Position numbers and translations under genes: made by a program. Below, piece after piece: positions 36,243 to 44,856 of a stretch of DNA of 64,000 nucleotides; position 1 is the first letter of the stretch, and each line of letters starts with the position of its first letter. The notes beneath the pieces were generated by a model. It saw only the letters and a list, made by a program, of their open reading frames with translations. It was not told where the DNA came from and made no database searches. Source of the DNA: Njordibacter sp905182035 (GTDB lineage Bacteria > Pseudomonadota > Gammaproteobacteria > Pseudomonadales > Balneatricaceae); NCBI RefSeq assembly GCF_047730075.1, contig NZ_CP159831.1, forward strand, positions 1,364,001 through 1,428,000, written 5' to 3'.

Positions 36243-37421
36243 ATGAGTCAATACGTCTACATCGTCAGTGGCAGTCGCACGCCAATGGGAGGCCTCGATG
36301 GTAGCCTTGCAAGTCAAACCGCATCACAGCTGGGTTCGGTGGCAATAAAGGGCGCTTTAACACGAGCAAACATAGCACCAGAACAGGTGAACGAAGTGTA
36401 TATGGGCTGCGTATTAGCGGCAGGCCAAGGTCAGGCGCCAGCTCGCCAAGCCGCCTTAGGCGCAGGGCTTGCAAAAAATACACCATGCACTACGGTAAAC
36501 AAAATGTGTGGTTCTGGCATGCAAACCACCATCATGGGCTTTAATGCTATAAAAGCGGGCTCTGCGGACATTATGGTATGTGGTGGCATGGAAAGCATGA
36601 CCAACGCTCCTTACTTATTGCCTAAAGTGCGCCAAGGTTTGCGTATGGGCCATGGGCAAATGCTAGACCATATGTTTCTTGATGGCTTAGAAGACGCCTA
36701 TAAAGGCGGCCTGATGGGCAGCTTCGCTCAAGCCACAGCCGATGAATTTGGTTTAACTCGTGAGGCTATGGATGACTTTGCTATCAATTCATTATCTAAG
36801 GCCAATGCAGCAATAGCGGATGGCGTGTTAGAAAACGAAATTGAAGCCGTAGAAATGACCACTCGAAGGGGCACAACTACCGCGACCATCGATGAACAGC
36901 CTGGTCAGGCCCGTATCGACAAAATTCCACATTTACGCCCAGCCTTTAAAAAGGACGGTACTATCACTGCTGCTAATGCTAGCTCAATTTCTGATGGCGC
37001 GTCGGCCCTTTTGCTTGCTAGTGCTGATGCAGTGGCTCAAAACAACTTAACCCCTATGGCTCGCATACTTGGCGTGCAAAGCTTTGCCCGCGAGCCTGAT
37101 GAATTCACCATTGCACCTATTGGAGCGATTCAGGGCTTGTTGAGCAAATTAGATTGGCAAGTTGACGATGTAGACCTGTTTGAAATCAACGAAGCCTTTG
37201 CCATGGTAACCATGCTAGCAACCCAGGAGCTTGGATTAGATGCTAGTAAGGTGAATGTATATGGCGGCGCTTGTGCTCAGGGGCATCCTATTGGATCTAC
37301 CGGCTCTCGCATTATTCTTACCTTGATGACGGCGTTAAAGAATAAAGGTCTGAAACGTGGTGTGGCTGCACTGTGTATCGGTGGTGGAGAAGCAACTGCG
37401 GTTGCTATAGAGCTTGTTTAG
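36243..37421 (+). CDS. Acetyl-CoA C-acetyltransferase (thiolase)
   Basis: This 392-residue biosynthetic/degradative thiolase has the nucleophilic cysteine C89 in NKMCGSGMQ, the histidine in NEAFAMV and the second cysteine in CAQGHPIGSTGSR. It can cleave acetoacetyl-CoA from leucine breakdown and 2-methylacetoacetyl-CoA from isoleucine. It is the first gene of the plus-strand operon divergent from liuR, and TTGGAG before the ATG is a plausible ribosome binding site. Confidence 0.94.
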   Translation: MSQYVYIVSGSRTPMGGLDGSLASQTASQLGSVAIKGALTRANIAPEQVNEVYMGCVLAAGQGQAPARQAALGAGLAKNTPCTTVNKMCGSGMQTTIMGFNAIKAGSADIMVCGGMESMTNAPYLLPKVRQGLRMGHGQMLDHMFLDGLEDAYKGGLMGSFAQATADEFGLTREAMDDFAINSLSKANAAIADGVLENEIEAVEMTTRRGTTTATIDEQPGQARIDKIPHLRPAFKKDGTITAANASSISDGASALLLASADAVAQNNLTPMARILGVQSFAREPDEFTIAPIGAIQGLLSKLDWQVDDVDLFEINEAFAMVTMLATQELGLDASKVNVYGGACAQGHPIGSTGSRIILTLMTALKNKGLKRGVAALCIGGGEATAVAIELV

Positions 37422-37479
37422 CGACCACCAGGTGCCTAGCGTTGACGTGGGTACAGGATAAGTTTAACTAGGAATAAAC

Positions 37480-38637
37480 ATGAACTTTGATTTGAATGAA
37501 GACCAAATTGCCTATATAGATCTGGCTCAACAGTTTTCCGCCAACGAGCTAGCTCCCAATGCTGCCTTGTGGGACGCAGAAGCTATTTTCCCTAAAGCCA
37601 CGCTTAAACAAGCAGGAGAGTTAGGTTTTTGTGGGTTATACAGCGACGTAGAAATGGGTGGTTTGGGCTTGTCTCGGTTAGACTCATCACTTATTTTTGA
37701 GCAGCTAGCCATGGGCTGCACCACTACCACAGCCATGTTGACCATACATAACATGGCTACATGGATGGTGTCAGCCAATGCCTCCGAAGCAGCAAAAGCA
37801 CTCTATGGTGAAAAACTCACTAGTGGCCAGTGGTTAGCGTCCTATTGCCTTACAGAAGCTAATGCAGGTTCTGATGCGGCATCGCTGACGACCAAGGCGG
37901 TAAAAATAGGCGATGAATATGTCATTACTGGTAATAAAATCTTTATTTCTGGTGCTGGCGAAACAGAAGTATTAGTTGTAATGGCCCGCACCGGTGAACC
38001 TGGTGCTAAAGGTATTTCGGCGTTTATAGTGGATTCAGACAGTGCCGGCATTAGCTTTGGGCGCAGAGAAGAAAAAATGGGTTGGAACGCACAACCGACA
38101 CGCATGGTGAGTTTTGATCAGGTGCGTGTGCCTTCCACAAACCTATTAGGTAATGAAGGTGATGGCTTTACCATTGCTATGCAAGGCTTAGACGGCGGTC
38201 GTATCAATATTGCCACCGTAGGCTTAGGTACTGCGCAACAAGCCCTAACTGAGGCCTTGGCCTTTGTGAATGACAGAAAGCAGTTTGGCAAGCCTATCGC
38301 GGCTTTTCAAGGCATACAGTTTAAGCTTGCCGACATGAATACCGAGCTTGTAGCTGCCCGTCAGATGGTGCGTTTGGCAGCTTTTAAACTAGATAACAAA
38401 CACCCAGACGCTACCACTTATTGCGCCATGGCCAAACGCTTCGCCACAGACATTGGCTATCAGGTGTGTGATGAAGCACTGCAGTGCTTTGGCGGTAGCG
38501 GTTACATTAAAGAATACCCTATGGAGCGTTACTTGCGAGACAGCCGAGTACATCGCATTTTAGAAGGCACCAATGAGATAATGCGAGTGATTATTGCCAG
38601 GCGCATATTACTTAAAGATTCCCAAGCTATTTTATAA
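37480..38637 (+). CDS. Acyl-CoA dehydrogenase, isobutyryl/2-methylacyl-CoA type
   Basis: This 385-residue acyl-CoA dehydrogenase keeps the catalytic glutamate at the classical place (LEGTNEIMR). The motif GFTIAMQGLDGGRINIA and the neighbouring hydratase, 3-hydroxyisobutyryl-CoA hydrolase and 3-hydroxyisobutyrate dehydrogenase genes make isobutyryl-CoA (valine) the likely substrate, possibly also 2-methylbutyryl-CoA (isoleucine). AGGA lies before the ATG. It uses ETF as electron acceptor. Confidence 0.9.
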   Translation: MNFDLNEDQIAYIDLAQQFSANELAPNAALWDAEAIFPKATLKQAGELGFCGLYSDVEMGGLGLSRLDSSLIFEQLAMGCTTTTAMLTIHNMATWMVSANASEAAKALYGEKLTSGQWLASYCLTEANAGSDAASLTTKAVKIGDEYVITGNKIFISGAGETEVLVVMARTGEPGAKGISAFIVDSDSAGISFGRREEKMGWNAQPTRMVSFDQVRVPSTNLLGNEGDGFTIAMQGLDGGRINIATVGLGTAQQALTEALAFVNDRKQFGKPIAAFQGIQFKLADMNTELVAARQMVRLAAFKLDNKHPDATTYCAMAKRFATDIGYQVCDEALQCFGGSGYIKEYPMERYLRDSRVHRILEGTNEIMRVIIARRILLKDSQAIL

Positions 38638-38688
38638 CTGCTTTTCTTAGCTATTAAGTCAGCTATGGACCCAATTTAGGACCTAACC

Positions 38689-39465
38689 ATGAATACATCA
38701 ATACCTTATACCATTGAAAGGCACGTAGCTGTCATCACCATGTCAAACCCACCGGCAAATACATGGACAGGTTTAAGCCTAGACGCCTTGGCAGAATTGA
38801 TACAGACGTTTAACGCTGATAAAAATATCTACAGCTTAGTGATCACTGGCGAAGGCGATAAATTCTTCAGCGCGGGTGCAGACCTTAAGCTGTTTGCCGA
38901 TGGTAACAAACAAACTGCGGCAGACATGTCTACCGCCTTCGGGCGAGCCTTTGAAGTGCTAAGTCAGTTTAGGGGCTTAAGCATTGCGGCAATCAACGGT
39001 TATGCCATGGGAGGCGGTTTAGAAGTGGCCTTAGCCTGTGATTTACGTATCGCTGAAAGCCAAGCTCAGATGGCCTTGCCAGAGGCTGCCGTAGGCTTAT
39101 TGCCTTGCGCTGGTGGAACTCAAAACTTGGCATGGTTGGTGGGTGAGGGCTGGGCTAAACGTATGATTCTATGTGGCGAAAGAGTCAGTGCACAACAAGC
39201 ACTAGACATCGGTTTAGTAGAAGATGTAACCGAGCCAGGCCATGCCTTAGCTAAGGCTATTGAATGGGCACAAAATTCTGAAAGACAAAGCCCTACCAGC
39301 ATTGCAGCGTGCAAACGCTTAATTCAAAATGCACGTAAAGAGCCAATGTTTGCAGGCATGGGATATGAGAGAGATGAGTTTATCAACCTTTTTGACACCA
39401 ATGACCAAAAAGAGGGTGTGCAAGCCTTTTTAGAAAAACGAAAGCCACAATGGACTAACTCATAA
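38689..39465 (+). CDS. Enoyl-CoA hydratase (likely methacrylyl-CoA hydratase)
   Basis: This is a 258-residue crotonase-fold hydratase. FFSAGADLKLFAD forms the oxyanion loop, and both catalytic glutamates are visible in GGGLEVALACD and PEAAVGLLPCAGGTQ. In this operon it should hydrate methacrylyl-CoA to 3-hydroxyisobutyryl-CoA. AGGA lies seven bases before the ATG. The next gene starts on its stop codon (TAATG). Confidence 0.91.
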   Translation: MNTSIPYTIERHVAVITMSNPPANTWTGLSLDALAELIQTFNADKNIYSLVITGEGDKFFSAGADLKLFADGNKQTAADMSTAFGRAFEVLSQFRGLSIAAINGYAMGGGLEVALACDLRIAESQAQMALPEAAVGLLPCAGGTQNLAWLVGEGWAKRMILCGERVSAQQALDIGLVEDVTEPGHALAKAIEWAQNSERQSPTSIAACKRLIQNARKEPMFAGMGYERDEFINLFDTNDQKEGVQAFLEKRKPQWTNS

Positions 39466-40571
39466 TGGTTACCGAATTATACCAAGGACCATTATTAGTA
39501 AAGGTCTACAAAACAATTGCTGGACAGCAAGTGGTGGAACTGACACTTAACACTCCAGAAGCTCTTAACGCCCTAAATGGCGACATGGTAGACCTATTAT
39601 TGGCGCATGTACCTCTGTGGGAAGCTGATGAAAATGTGATCGCTATTATAATGCGAGGCTCAGGCATCAAGGCATTTTGTGCAGGTGGCGATGTACGTCA
39701 GCTGTATCATAAAATGGCTAAAGGCAGCCAAAACGTTGGCGAAATCTTCTTTAACCACGAATATGAAATGGATTTAATGCTGCACAAGCTCTCTACGCCA
39801 TTATTGGTATGGGGCAGTGGTTATGTGATCGGTGGTGGCATGGGCCTGCTGCAAGGCGCTGCTTTGCGCATTGGTACCCATTCTAGCCGCTTGGCTATGC
39901 CAGAGATCACCATTGGTTTATTTCCAGACGTAGGTGCTAGTTACTTCTTACGTCAGGTGCCAGACAACCTAGGGCTTTTTTTGGGCTTAACAGGCGCAAT
40001 GCTAAATGGCACAGACGCACGCCAGCTAGGCTTATTAGATGGCTTAGTAGATGACAGCGATTACTCACAAGTAATGCAAGCCCTAACTGAGATGCCTAAG
40101 CAGTCTGGCGCAGACACTCTAAGCAACCTCAAGCAACTTATTGCAGGGCTAGAGACTAAGGCGAGTGCAGACGCACCAGTTTCTAACCTAGCAGCCCATC
40201 GTCAAAACATAATATCTGCCCTAAGCCAAAACGACCTTGCTGGCATTGTAGCTAGCTTGGCAAGCTTGAAAGGCCAAGATAAGTGGCTAGATAAAGCCTT
40301 GCAGACGATGGCCCATGGTTCACCCACCAGCTTACACCTGTTTTACCACGCGTTTCGCGCCAACTTTACCAATGTGACTGACGCGCTGCACCATGAATAC
40401 ATTGTTGGAGTCAACGCCACACGCTTAGGTGAGTTTAAAGAAGGTGTGAGGGCCTTATTGATCGACAAAGACCGTAGGCCAAGTTGGCGTTATGACACGG
40501 TTGAAAGCACACCAGACGCGTGGATAGAAAAGTTTTTTGTAACAAAGAATGTGGCCGACGCCCATTTTTAG
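39465..40571 (+). CDS. 3-Hydroxyisobutyryl-CoA hydrolase
   Basis: This 368-residue crotonase-superfamily protein is about 100 residues longer than simple hydratases. It contains FCAGGDVRQLY, YVIGGGMGLLQGA and MPEITIGLFPDVGASYFL, the motif set of 3-hydroxyisobutyryl-CoA hydrolase (HIBCH-like). It frees 3-hydroxyisobutyrate for the next enzyme in valine catabolism. It is translationally coupled to the hydratase gene by a one-base overlap. Confidence 0.93.
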   Translation: MVTELYQGPLLVKVYKTIAGQQVVELTLNTPEALNALNGDMVDLLLAHVPLWEADENVIAIIMRGSGIKAFCAGGDVRQLYHKMAKGSQNVGEIFFNHEYEMDLMLHKLSTPLLVWGSGYVIGGGMGLLQGAALRIGTHSSRLAMPEITIGLFPDVGASYFLRQVPDNLGLFLGLTGAMLNGTDARQLGLLDGLVDDSDYSQVMQALTEMPKQSGADTLSNLKQLIAGLETKASADAPVSNLAAHRQNIISALSQNDLAGIVASLASLKGQDKWLDKALQTMAHGSPTSLHLFYHAFRANFTNVTDALHHEYIVGVNATRLGEFKEGVRALLIDKDRRPSWRYDTVESTPDAWIEKFFVTKNVADAHF

Positions 40572-40590
40572 CTAAGGCAGGACAACAAAC

Positions 40591-41496
40591 ATGACAAATA
40601 TAGCATTTATAGGTTTAGGCAACATGGGTGGCCCTATGGCCGCTAACTTGGTTAACGCAGGGCATCACGTGGTGGCTTTCGACTTGGTTGAAGCTGCATT
40701 GCATGCGTTTGTTAGGGTAGGTGGTGAGGCTGCAAGTTCAGCGGCCCAAGCTGTAATTGACGCTGAAGTAGTGATCAGTATGTTACCTGCAGGCAAGCAC
40801 GTAGCGGGCCTTTATTTAGGGGACGAACATGGTAGTGGGGGTCTGTTAGCTCAACTACCTAAGGATTCCTTAGTAATAGATTCTAGTACTATAGATGCTG
40901 AAACTTCGCGTGATGTGGGGCTTTGCGCCAATGACTTAGGTATAAAATTTGTAGATGCCCCTGTGTCAGGTGGTACCGCAGGCGCAAAAGCTGGCACTTT
41001 AAGTTTTATTGTAGGCGGTGAAGTAGAGGCGTTTGAACGCGCCGAACCTATTCTTAATGCCATGGGGAAAAACATCTTCCACGCGGGGCCCGCAGGAGCC
41101 GGTCAAGTGGCTAAGATGTGTAACAACATGCTGTTAAGTGTTTTAATGGCAGGAACTTCCGAAGCCCTACGTATGGGGGTAGAAAATGGCCTAGATGCTA
41201 AGGTGCTGTCGGATATTATGGTTAAAAGCTCTGGCCGTAACTGGGCCTTAGAAATTTACAACCCAGTACCTGGTGTAATGGAAGGCACACCAGCTAGCAA
41301 CGGTTACCAAGGTGGGTTTATGGTAGACCTAATGAACAAAGATTTAGGTTTAGCTTTAGCGGCTGCAAAAGCATCAGATTCTGCAGTGCCTTTGGGCCAA
41401 AAAGCATCTGAACTGTTCAAGAGCCACGGCGAAGAAGGCCATGGTGGATTGGATTTTTCCAGTATTTATCAACGCTATTCCAATAAAAAGGTCTGA
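40591..41496 (+). CDS. mmsB: 3-Hydroxyisobutyrate dehydrogenase
   Basis: This is a 301-residue beta-hydroxyacid dehydrogenase. FIGLGNMGGPMAANL is the dinucleotide-binding motif, DAPVSGGTAGAKAGTL the substrate-binding region, and K175 in GQVAKMCNNM the catalytic lysine. It oxidises 3-hydroxyisobutyrate to methylmalonate semialdehyde. The enzyme for the next step (mmsA) is not in this window. AGGA lies upstream of the ATG. Confidence 0.95.
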   Translation: MTNIAFIGLGNMGGPMAANLVNAGHHVVAFDLVEAALHAFVRVGGEAASSAAQAVIDAEVVISMLPAGKHVAGLYLGDEHGSGGLLAQLPKDSLVIDSSTIDAETSRDVGLCANDLGIKFVDAPVSGGTAGAKAGTLSFIVGGEVEAFERAEPILNAMGKNIFHAGPAGAGQVAKMCNNMLLSVLMAGTSEALRMGVENGLDAKVLSDIMVKSSGRNWALEIYNPVPGVMEGTPASNGYQGGFMVDLMNKDLGLALAAAKASDSAVPLGQKASELFKSHGEEGHGGLDFSSIYQRYSNKKV

Positions 41497-41500
41497 TTTA

Positions 41501-42253
41501 ATGAATGTTGAAGGTAAGGTGTTTGTTATTACAGGTGGTGCACGTGGCTTAGGTTTGGCCATCGCCCAAGCCATTACTAGCAAGGGTGGTGTATGTGCCT
41601 TGGTCGACTTAGACCAAGCTGCGGTAGATGCAGCAGCATCCGCATGCGGCACTAAAAGTAAGGGTTATGCCTGTAACATCACTCAAGAAACTAAAGTTGA
41701 GGCCTTGTTTGAGCAAGTGTTAACAGATTTTGGCCGTGTAGACGGGTTAGTTAATAACGCAGGCCTATTGCGGGATGGCATGTTGATCAAATTTAAAGAC
41801 GGCGAAGTGCAGGGTAAAATGAGCCTTAGCCAATGGCAGTCTGTCATCGACGTCAACCTAACGGGGACCTTTTTGTGTGGCCGTGAAGGCGCCATAGCCA
41901 TGGCAAAGGCCGGCAATGGTGGGGTTATTATCAACATCTCTAGCATTGCTAAGGCTGGCAACATAGGCCAAAGCAACTATGCTGCTACCAAAGCTGGTGT
42001 TGCTGCCCTTGTAACCACCTGGGCAGGTGAACTTAAGCGCTTTGGTATTCGTGCGGCAGGCATTGCTCCAGGCGTTATCTGTACGGACATGACTGACTCT
42101 ATGAGACCTGAAGCCCTTGAACGCATTGAGAAAGCCATTCCTGCAGGTCGTTTAGGCGAACGCAACGAACTGGCTAATACAGCCATGTTTATCATCGAAA
42201 ATGACTATATAAATGGTCGATTAATTGAGCTTGACGGTGGTTTGCGGTTTTAA
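41501..42253 (+). CDS. Short-chain dehydrogenase (3-hydroxyacyl-CoA dehydrogenase-like)
   Basis: This 250-residue SDR begins MNVEGKVFVITGGARGLG; I chose the ATG at 41501 because it gives the usual SDR N-terminus. NNAG is present (VNNAGLLRDG), with catalytic SS in INISSIAKAG and YxxxK in NYAATKAGVA. As the last gene of the branched-chain operon it may act on 2-methyl-3-hydroxybutyryl-CoA (isoleucine), like human HSD17B10, but a FabG-type reductase cannot be excluded. Confidence 0.85.
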   Translation: MNVEGKVFVITGGARGLGLAIAQAITSKGGVCALVDLDQAAVDAAASACGTKSKGYACNITQETKVEALFEQVLTDFGRVDGLVNNAGLLRDGMLIKFKDGEVQGKMSLSQWQSVIDVNLTGTFLCGREGAIAMAKAGNGGVIINISSIAKAGNIGQSNYAATKAGVAALVTTWAGELKRFGIRAAGIAPGVICTDMTDSMRPEALERIEKAIPAGRLGERNELANTAMFIIENDYINGRLIELDGGLRF

Positions 42254-42331
42254 ATCCGCCGCTAAATTAATCCCACTTCCACGCGCATACAGTAACCAGA
42301 AACTAACACTTAGTTTATATTTCTTTTTCAT

Positions 42332-42349
42332 AAAAATGTCGACATTTTT
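42332..42349. promoter_or_regulatory. Perfect 18-bp palindrome upstream of gcdH
   Basis: AAAAATGTC/GACATTTTT is a perfect dyad with no spacer, 73 bases before the gcdH start, in the only noncoding gap between the valine operon and the glutarate genes. It lacks a loop, so it is not a terminator. A dimeric regulator binding here is the simplest reading; which one is unknown. Confidence 0.5.
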
Positions 42350-42422
42350 GATAAATGGCGATACATTAAAACTTCAGCCAAGGAGTCAACTTACCTGGCG
42401 TATTTAAACTTGAGACTTAATC

Positions 42423-43601
42423 ATGGCAACTCGCACCGAATTTTCTTGGCAAGACCCTTTCTTTTTAGACCAGCAACTGACCTCAGAAGAGCGCATGATT
42501 CGTGATGCAGCCCGTGATTACTGTCAGGACGGGCTTGCCCGTCGGGTACAAAAGGCCAATCGTGAAGAAATTTTTGATCGTGAAATAATGACAGAATTTG
42601 GTGAGTTAGGTTTGTTGGGAGCCACAATCCCAGAAAAGTATGGCTGTGCAGGTGTCAATTACGTCAGTTACGGTTTGGTGGCTCGAGAAGTAGAGCGTGT
42701 AGATAGTGGTTACCGTTCAGCTATGAGCGTACAGTCGTCTTTGGTAATGCACCCGATCTATGCCTACGGCACCGAAGAGCAACGTATCAAGTACCTAGCA
42801 AAGCTTGCAAGCGGTGAGTGGGTGGGTTGTTTTGGTTTAACTGAACCTGGTTCTGGCTCAGACCCAAGTAGTATGATTACCCGTGCCGAAGCTGTTGACG
42901 GTGGTTATCGTCTTACTGGAGCAAAAATGTGGATTACTAACTCTCCTATTGCCGATGTTATGGTGGTTTGGGCTAAGTTAGAAGGAGTGATTCGTGGTTT
43001 TGTTTTAGAACGTGGTATGGATGGTTTAACCACTCCTAAGATCGAAGGTAAGTTCTCGTTGCGTGCATCTGAGACTGGTGAAATCGTCATGGATAACGTA
43101 TTTGTGCCGGAAGAAAATCTATTCCCTACTATTAAAGGCCTTGCAGGGCCCTTTGGCTGTTTGAACAAGGCTCGCTATGGTATTGCTTGGGGTTCTCTTG
43201 GTGCTGCTGAATTTTGTTGGCATGCTGCGCGTCAGTACACCCTGGACCGGTCTCAGTTTGGCCGGCCTTTGGCAGCTACTCAGTTGATCCAAAAGAAACT
43301 TGCCGATATGCAAACAGAAATTTCCATTGGTTTGCAAGGTTGCTTACAAATGGGGCGTTTAATGGATGATGATAACTGTCCTGTTGAGCTAATTTCCTTA
43401 ATGAAGCGTAATAACTGTGGTAAATCTTTGGACGTGGCTCGTCAGTCCCGTGATATGCATGGGGGTAACGGCGTGAGTGATGAGTTCGGTGTAATTCGCC
43501 ACGTAATGAATCTTGAAGCCGTTAACACTTACGAAGGCACTCATGACGTACATGCTTTGATCTTAGGTCGTGCACAAACAGGCATTCAAGCCTTCTACTA
43601 G
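42423..43601 (+). CDS. gcdH: Glutaryl-CoA dehydrogenase
   Basis: This is a 392-residue acyl-CoA dehydrogenase with the glutaryl-CoA features FSWQDPFFLDQQLT at the N-terminus, RSAMSVQSSLVMHPI, and the catalytic glutamate in NTYEGTHDVHALILGRA. It oxidises and decarboxylates glutaryl-CoA to crotonyl-CoA in lysine/tryptophan/glutarate catabolism, giving electrons to ETF. It is paired with a CoA-transferase gene, as in Pseudomonas. Codon use looks like the neighbours. Confidence 0.96.
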   Translation: MATRTEFSWQDPFFLDQQLTSEERMIRDAARDYCQDGLARRVQKANREEIFDREIMTEFGELGLLGATIPEKYGCAGVNYVSYGLVAREVERVDSGYRSAMSVQSSLVMHPIYAYGTEEQRIKYLAKLASGEWVGCFGLTEPGSGSDPSSMITRAEAVDGGYRLTGAKMWITNSPIADVMVVWAKLEGVIRGFVLERGMDGLTTPKIEGKFSLRASETGEIVMDNVFVPEENLFPTIKGLAGPFGCLNKARYGIAWGSLGAAEFCWHAARQYTLDRSQFGRPLAATQLIQKKLADMQTEISIGLQGCLQMGRLMDDDNCPVELISLMKRNNCGKSLDVARQSRDMHGGNGVSDEFGVIRHVMNLEAVNTYEGTHDVHALILGRAQTGIQAFY

Positions 43602-43611
43602 GTCTCAAATT

Positions 43612-44841
43612 ATGAGTATCACCATGCCGTTGCAGGGTATTAAAGTACTTGATCTCAGTCGTATTTTGGCAGGTCCTTGGGCTGGGCAAATGCTGGCAGA
43701 CCTAGGGGCCGATGTTATTAAAGTAGAACGACCAGGGACAGGCGATGATACTCGTTCATGGGGGCCTCCATACATGCCTGCTTCAGTAGGTTTTGAAGAC
43801 TCTGAGTCCAGAGAAGCCGCTTATTTCCAAACTGCTAACCGAGGCAAACGCTCGTTATGCGTAGATATGTCTCAACCAAAAGGTCAAGACATTATCAAAC
43901 AATTGGTTGTACAAGCTGATGTATTGATTGAAAACTTTAAAGTGGGTGGCTTAGCCAAGTATGGCTTAGGTTTTGAAACTTTAGGCAAAATCAATCCGCG
44001 GTTGGTGTATTGCTCAATTACCGGTTTTGGCCAAACGGGGCCTTATAAAGACCGTGCAGGCTATGATTTTATGATTCAAGCCATGGGTGGTTTGATGAGC
44101 GTCACGGGCAGTGAAGGCGGTGAACCAATGAAAGTGGGTGTCGCCGTAGCGGATGTCATGACTGGTTTGTATGCCTCTAACGCCATACAGGCTGCCCTCA
44201 TTCATCAATTACGCACAGGGCAAGGGCAGCATATCGATTTGGCTTTGCTTGATGTTCAAGTGGCTACCTTGGCCAATCAGGCTATGAATTACCTAGCCAC
44301 AGGTGATAACCCTAAACGCCTAGGTAACGCACACCCTAATATCGTCCCTTATCAAGCCTTTGCCACTACCGATGGCCATATCATTTTGGCGGTGGGTAAT
44401 GATGGTCAATTTCAGAGATTTTGCCAAGTGGCTGGAGCAAATGAGCTGTTCAGTAATCCGCAATACACCAGTAATGCACTCAGGGTGGCTAATCGTAATA
44501 AATTGGTACCAGAGGTTTCCCAATTGCTAAAGCAACAGACAACACAATGGTGGTTAACTGCGCTTAATGAAGTTGGGGTGCCCTGTGGGCCTATTTGCAC
44601 TATCGACCAGGTTTTTGATAACCCACAAATCCAAGCTCGGGAAATGAAAATAGCGCTGGACCATTTGCAACTAGGTAAGGTAGAAAGCGTAGCTAACCCT
44701 ATTAAGCTGTCTGCTACACCTTTGCAGTACAGCCAAGCTCCACCTATGTTGGGTGAGCATACCCTTGCCGTATTGCAAGATTGGCTGGCCATGGAAGAAC
44801 CTGAGTATAATGCCTTATTAAGTGCTCAGGTGATTGCTTAA
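43612..44841 (+). CDS. Class III CoA-transferase (succinyl-CoA:glutarate type)
   Basis: This is a 409-residue CaiB/BaiF-family enzyme. PLQGIKVLDLSRILAGPWAGQ and LADLGADVIKVERPGTGDDTR are family signatures, and the catalytic aspartate is expected in the DFMIQAMGGLM region. The ATG at 43612 gives the standard N-terminus. Directly after gcdH, it should activate glutarate with CoA from succinyl-CoA, completing a two-gene glutarate pathway. The usual LysR regulator of this pair (GcdR) is not adjacent. Confidence 0.9.
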   Translation: MSITMPLQGIKVLDLSRILAGPWAGQMLADLGADVIKVERPGTGDDTRSWGPPYMPASVGFEDSESREAAYFQTANRGKRSLCVDMSQPKGQDIIKQLVVQADVLIENFKVGGLAKYGLGFETLGKINPRLVYCSITGFGQTGPYKDRAGYDFMIQAMGGLMSVTGSEGGEPMKVGVAVADVMTGLYASNAIQAALIHQLRTGQGQHIDLALLDVQVATLANQAMNYLATGDNPKRLGNAHPNIVPYQAFATTDGHIILAVGNDGQFQRFCQVAGANELFSNPQYTSNALRVANRNKLVPEVSQLLKQQTTQWWLTALNEVGVPCGPICTIDQVFDNPQIQAREMKIALDHLQLGKVESVANPIKLSATPLQYSQAPPMLGEHTLAVLQDWLAMEEPEYNALLSAQVIA

Positions 44842-44856
44842 GCAGTTAGTTAGCCC

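Noticed and set aside
37480..38637. Isovaleryl-CoA dehydrogenase for the second acyl-CoA dehydrogenase
   Set aside because: It has the catalytic Glu at the classical EGT position, unlike the isovaleryl type found in liuA.
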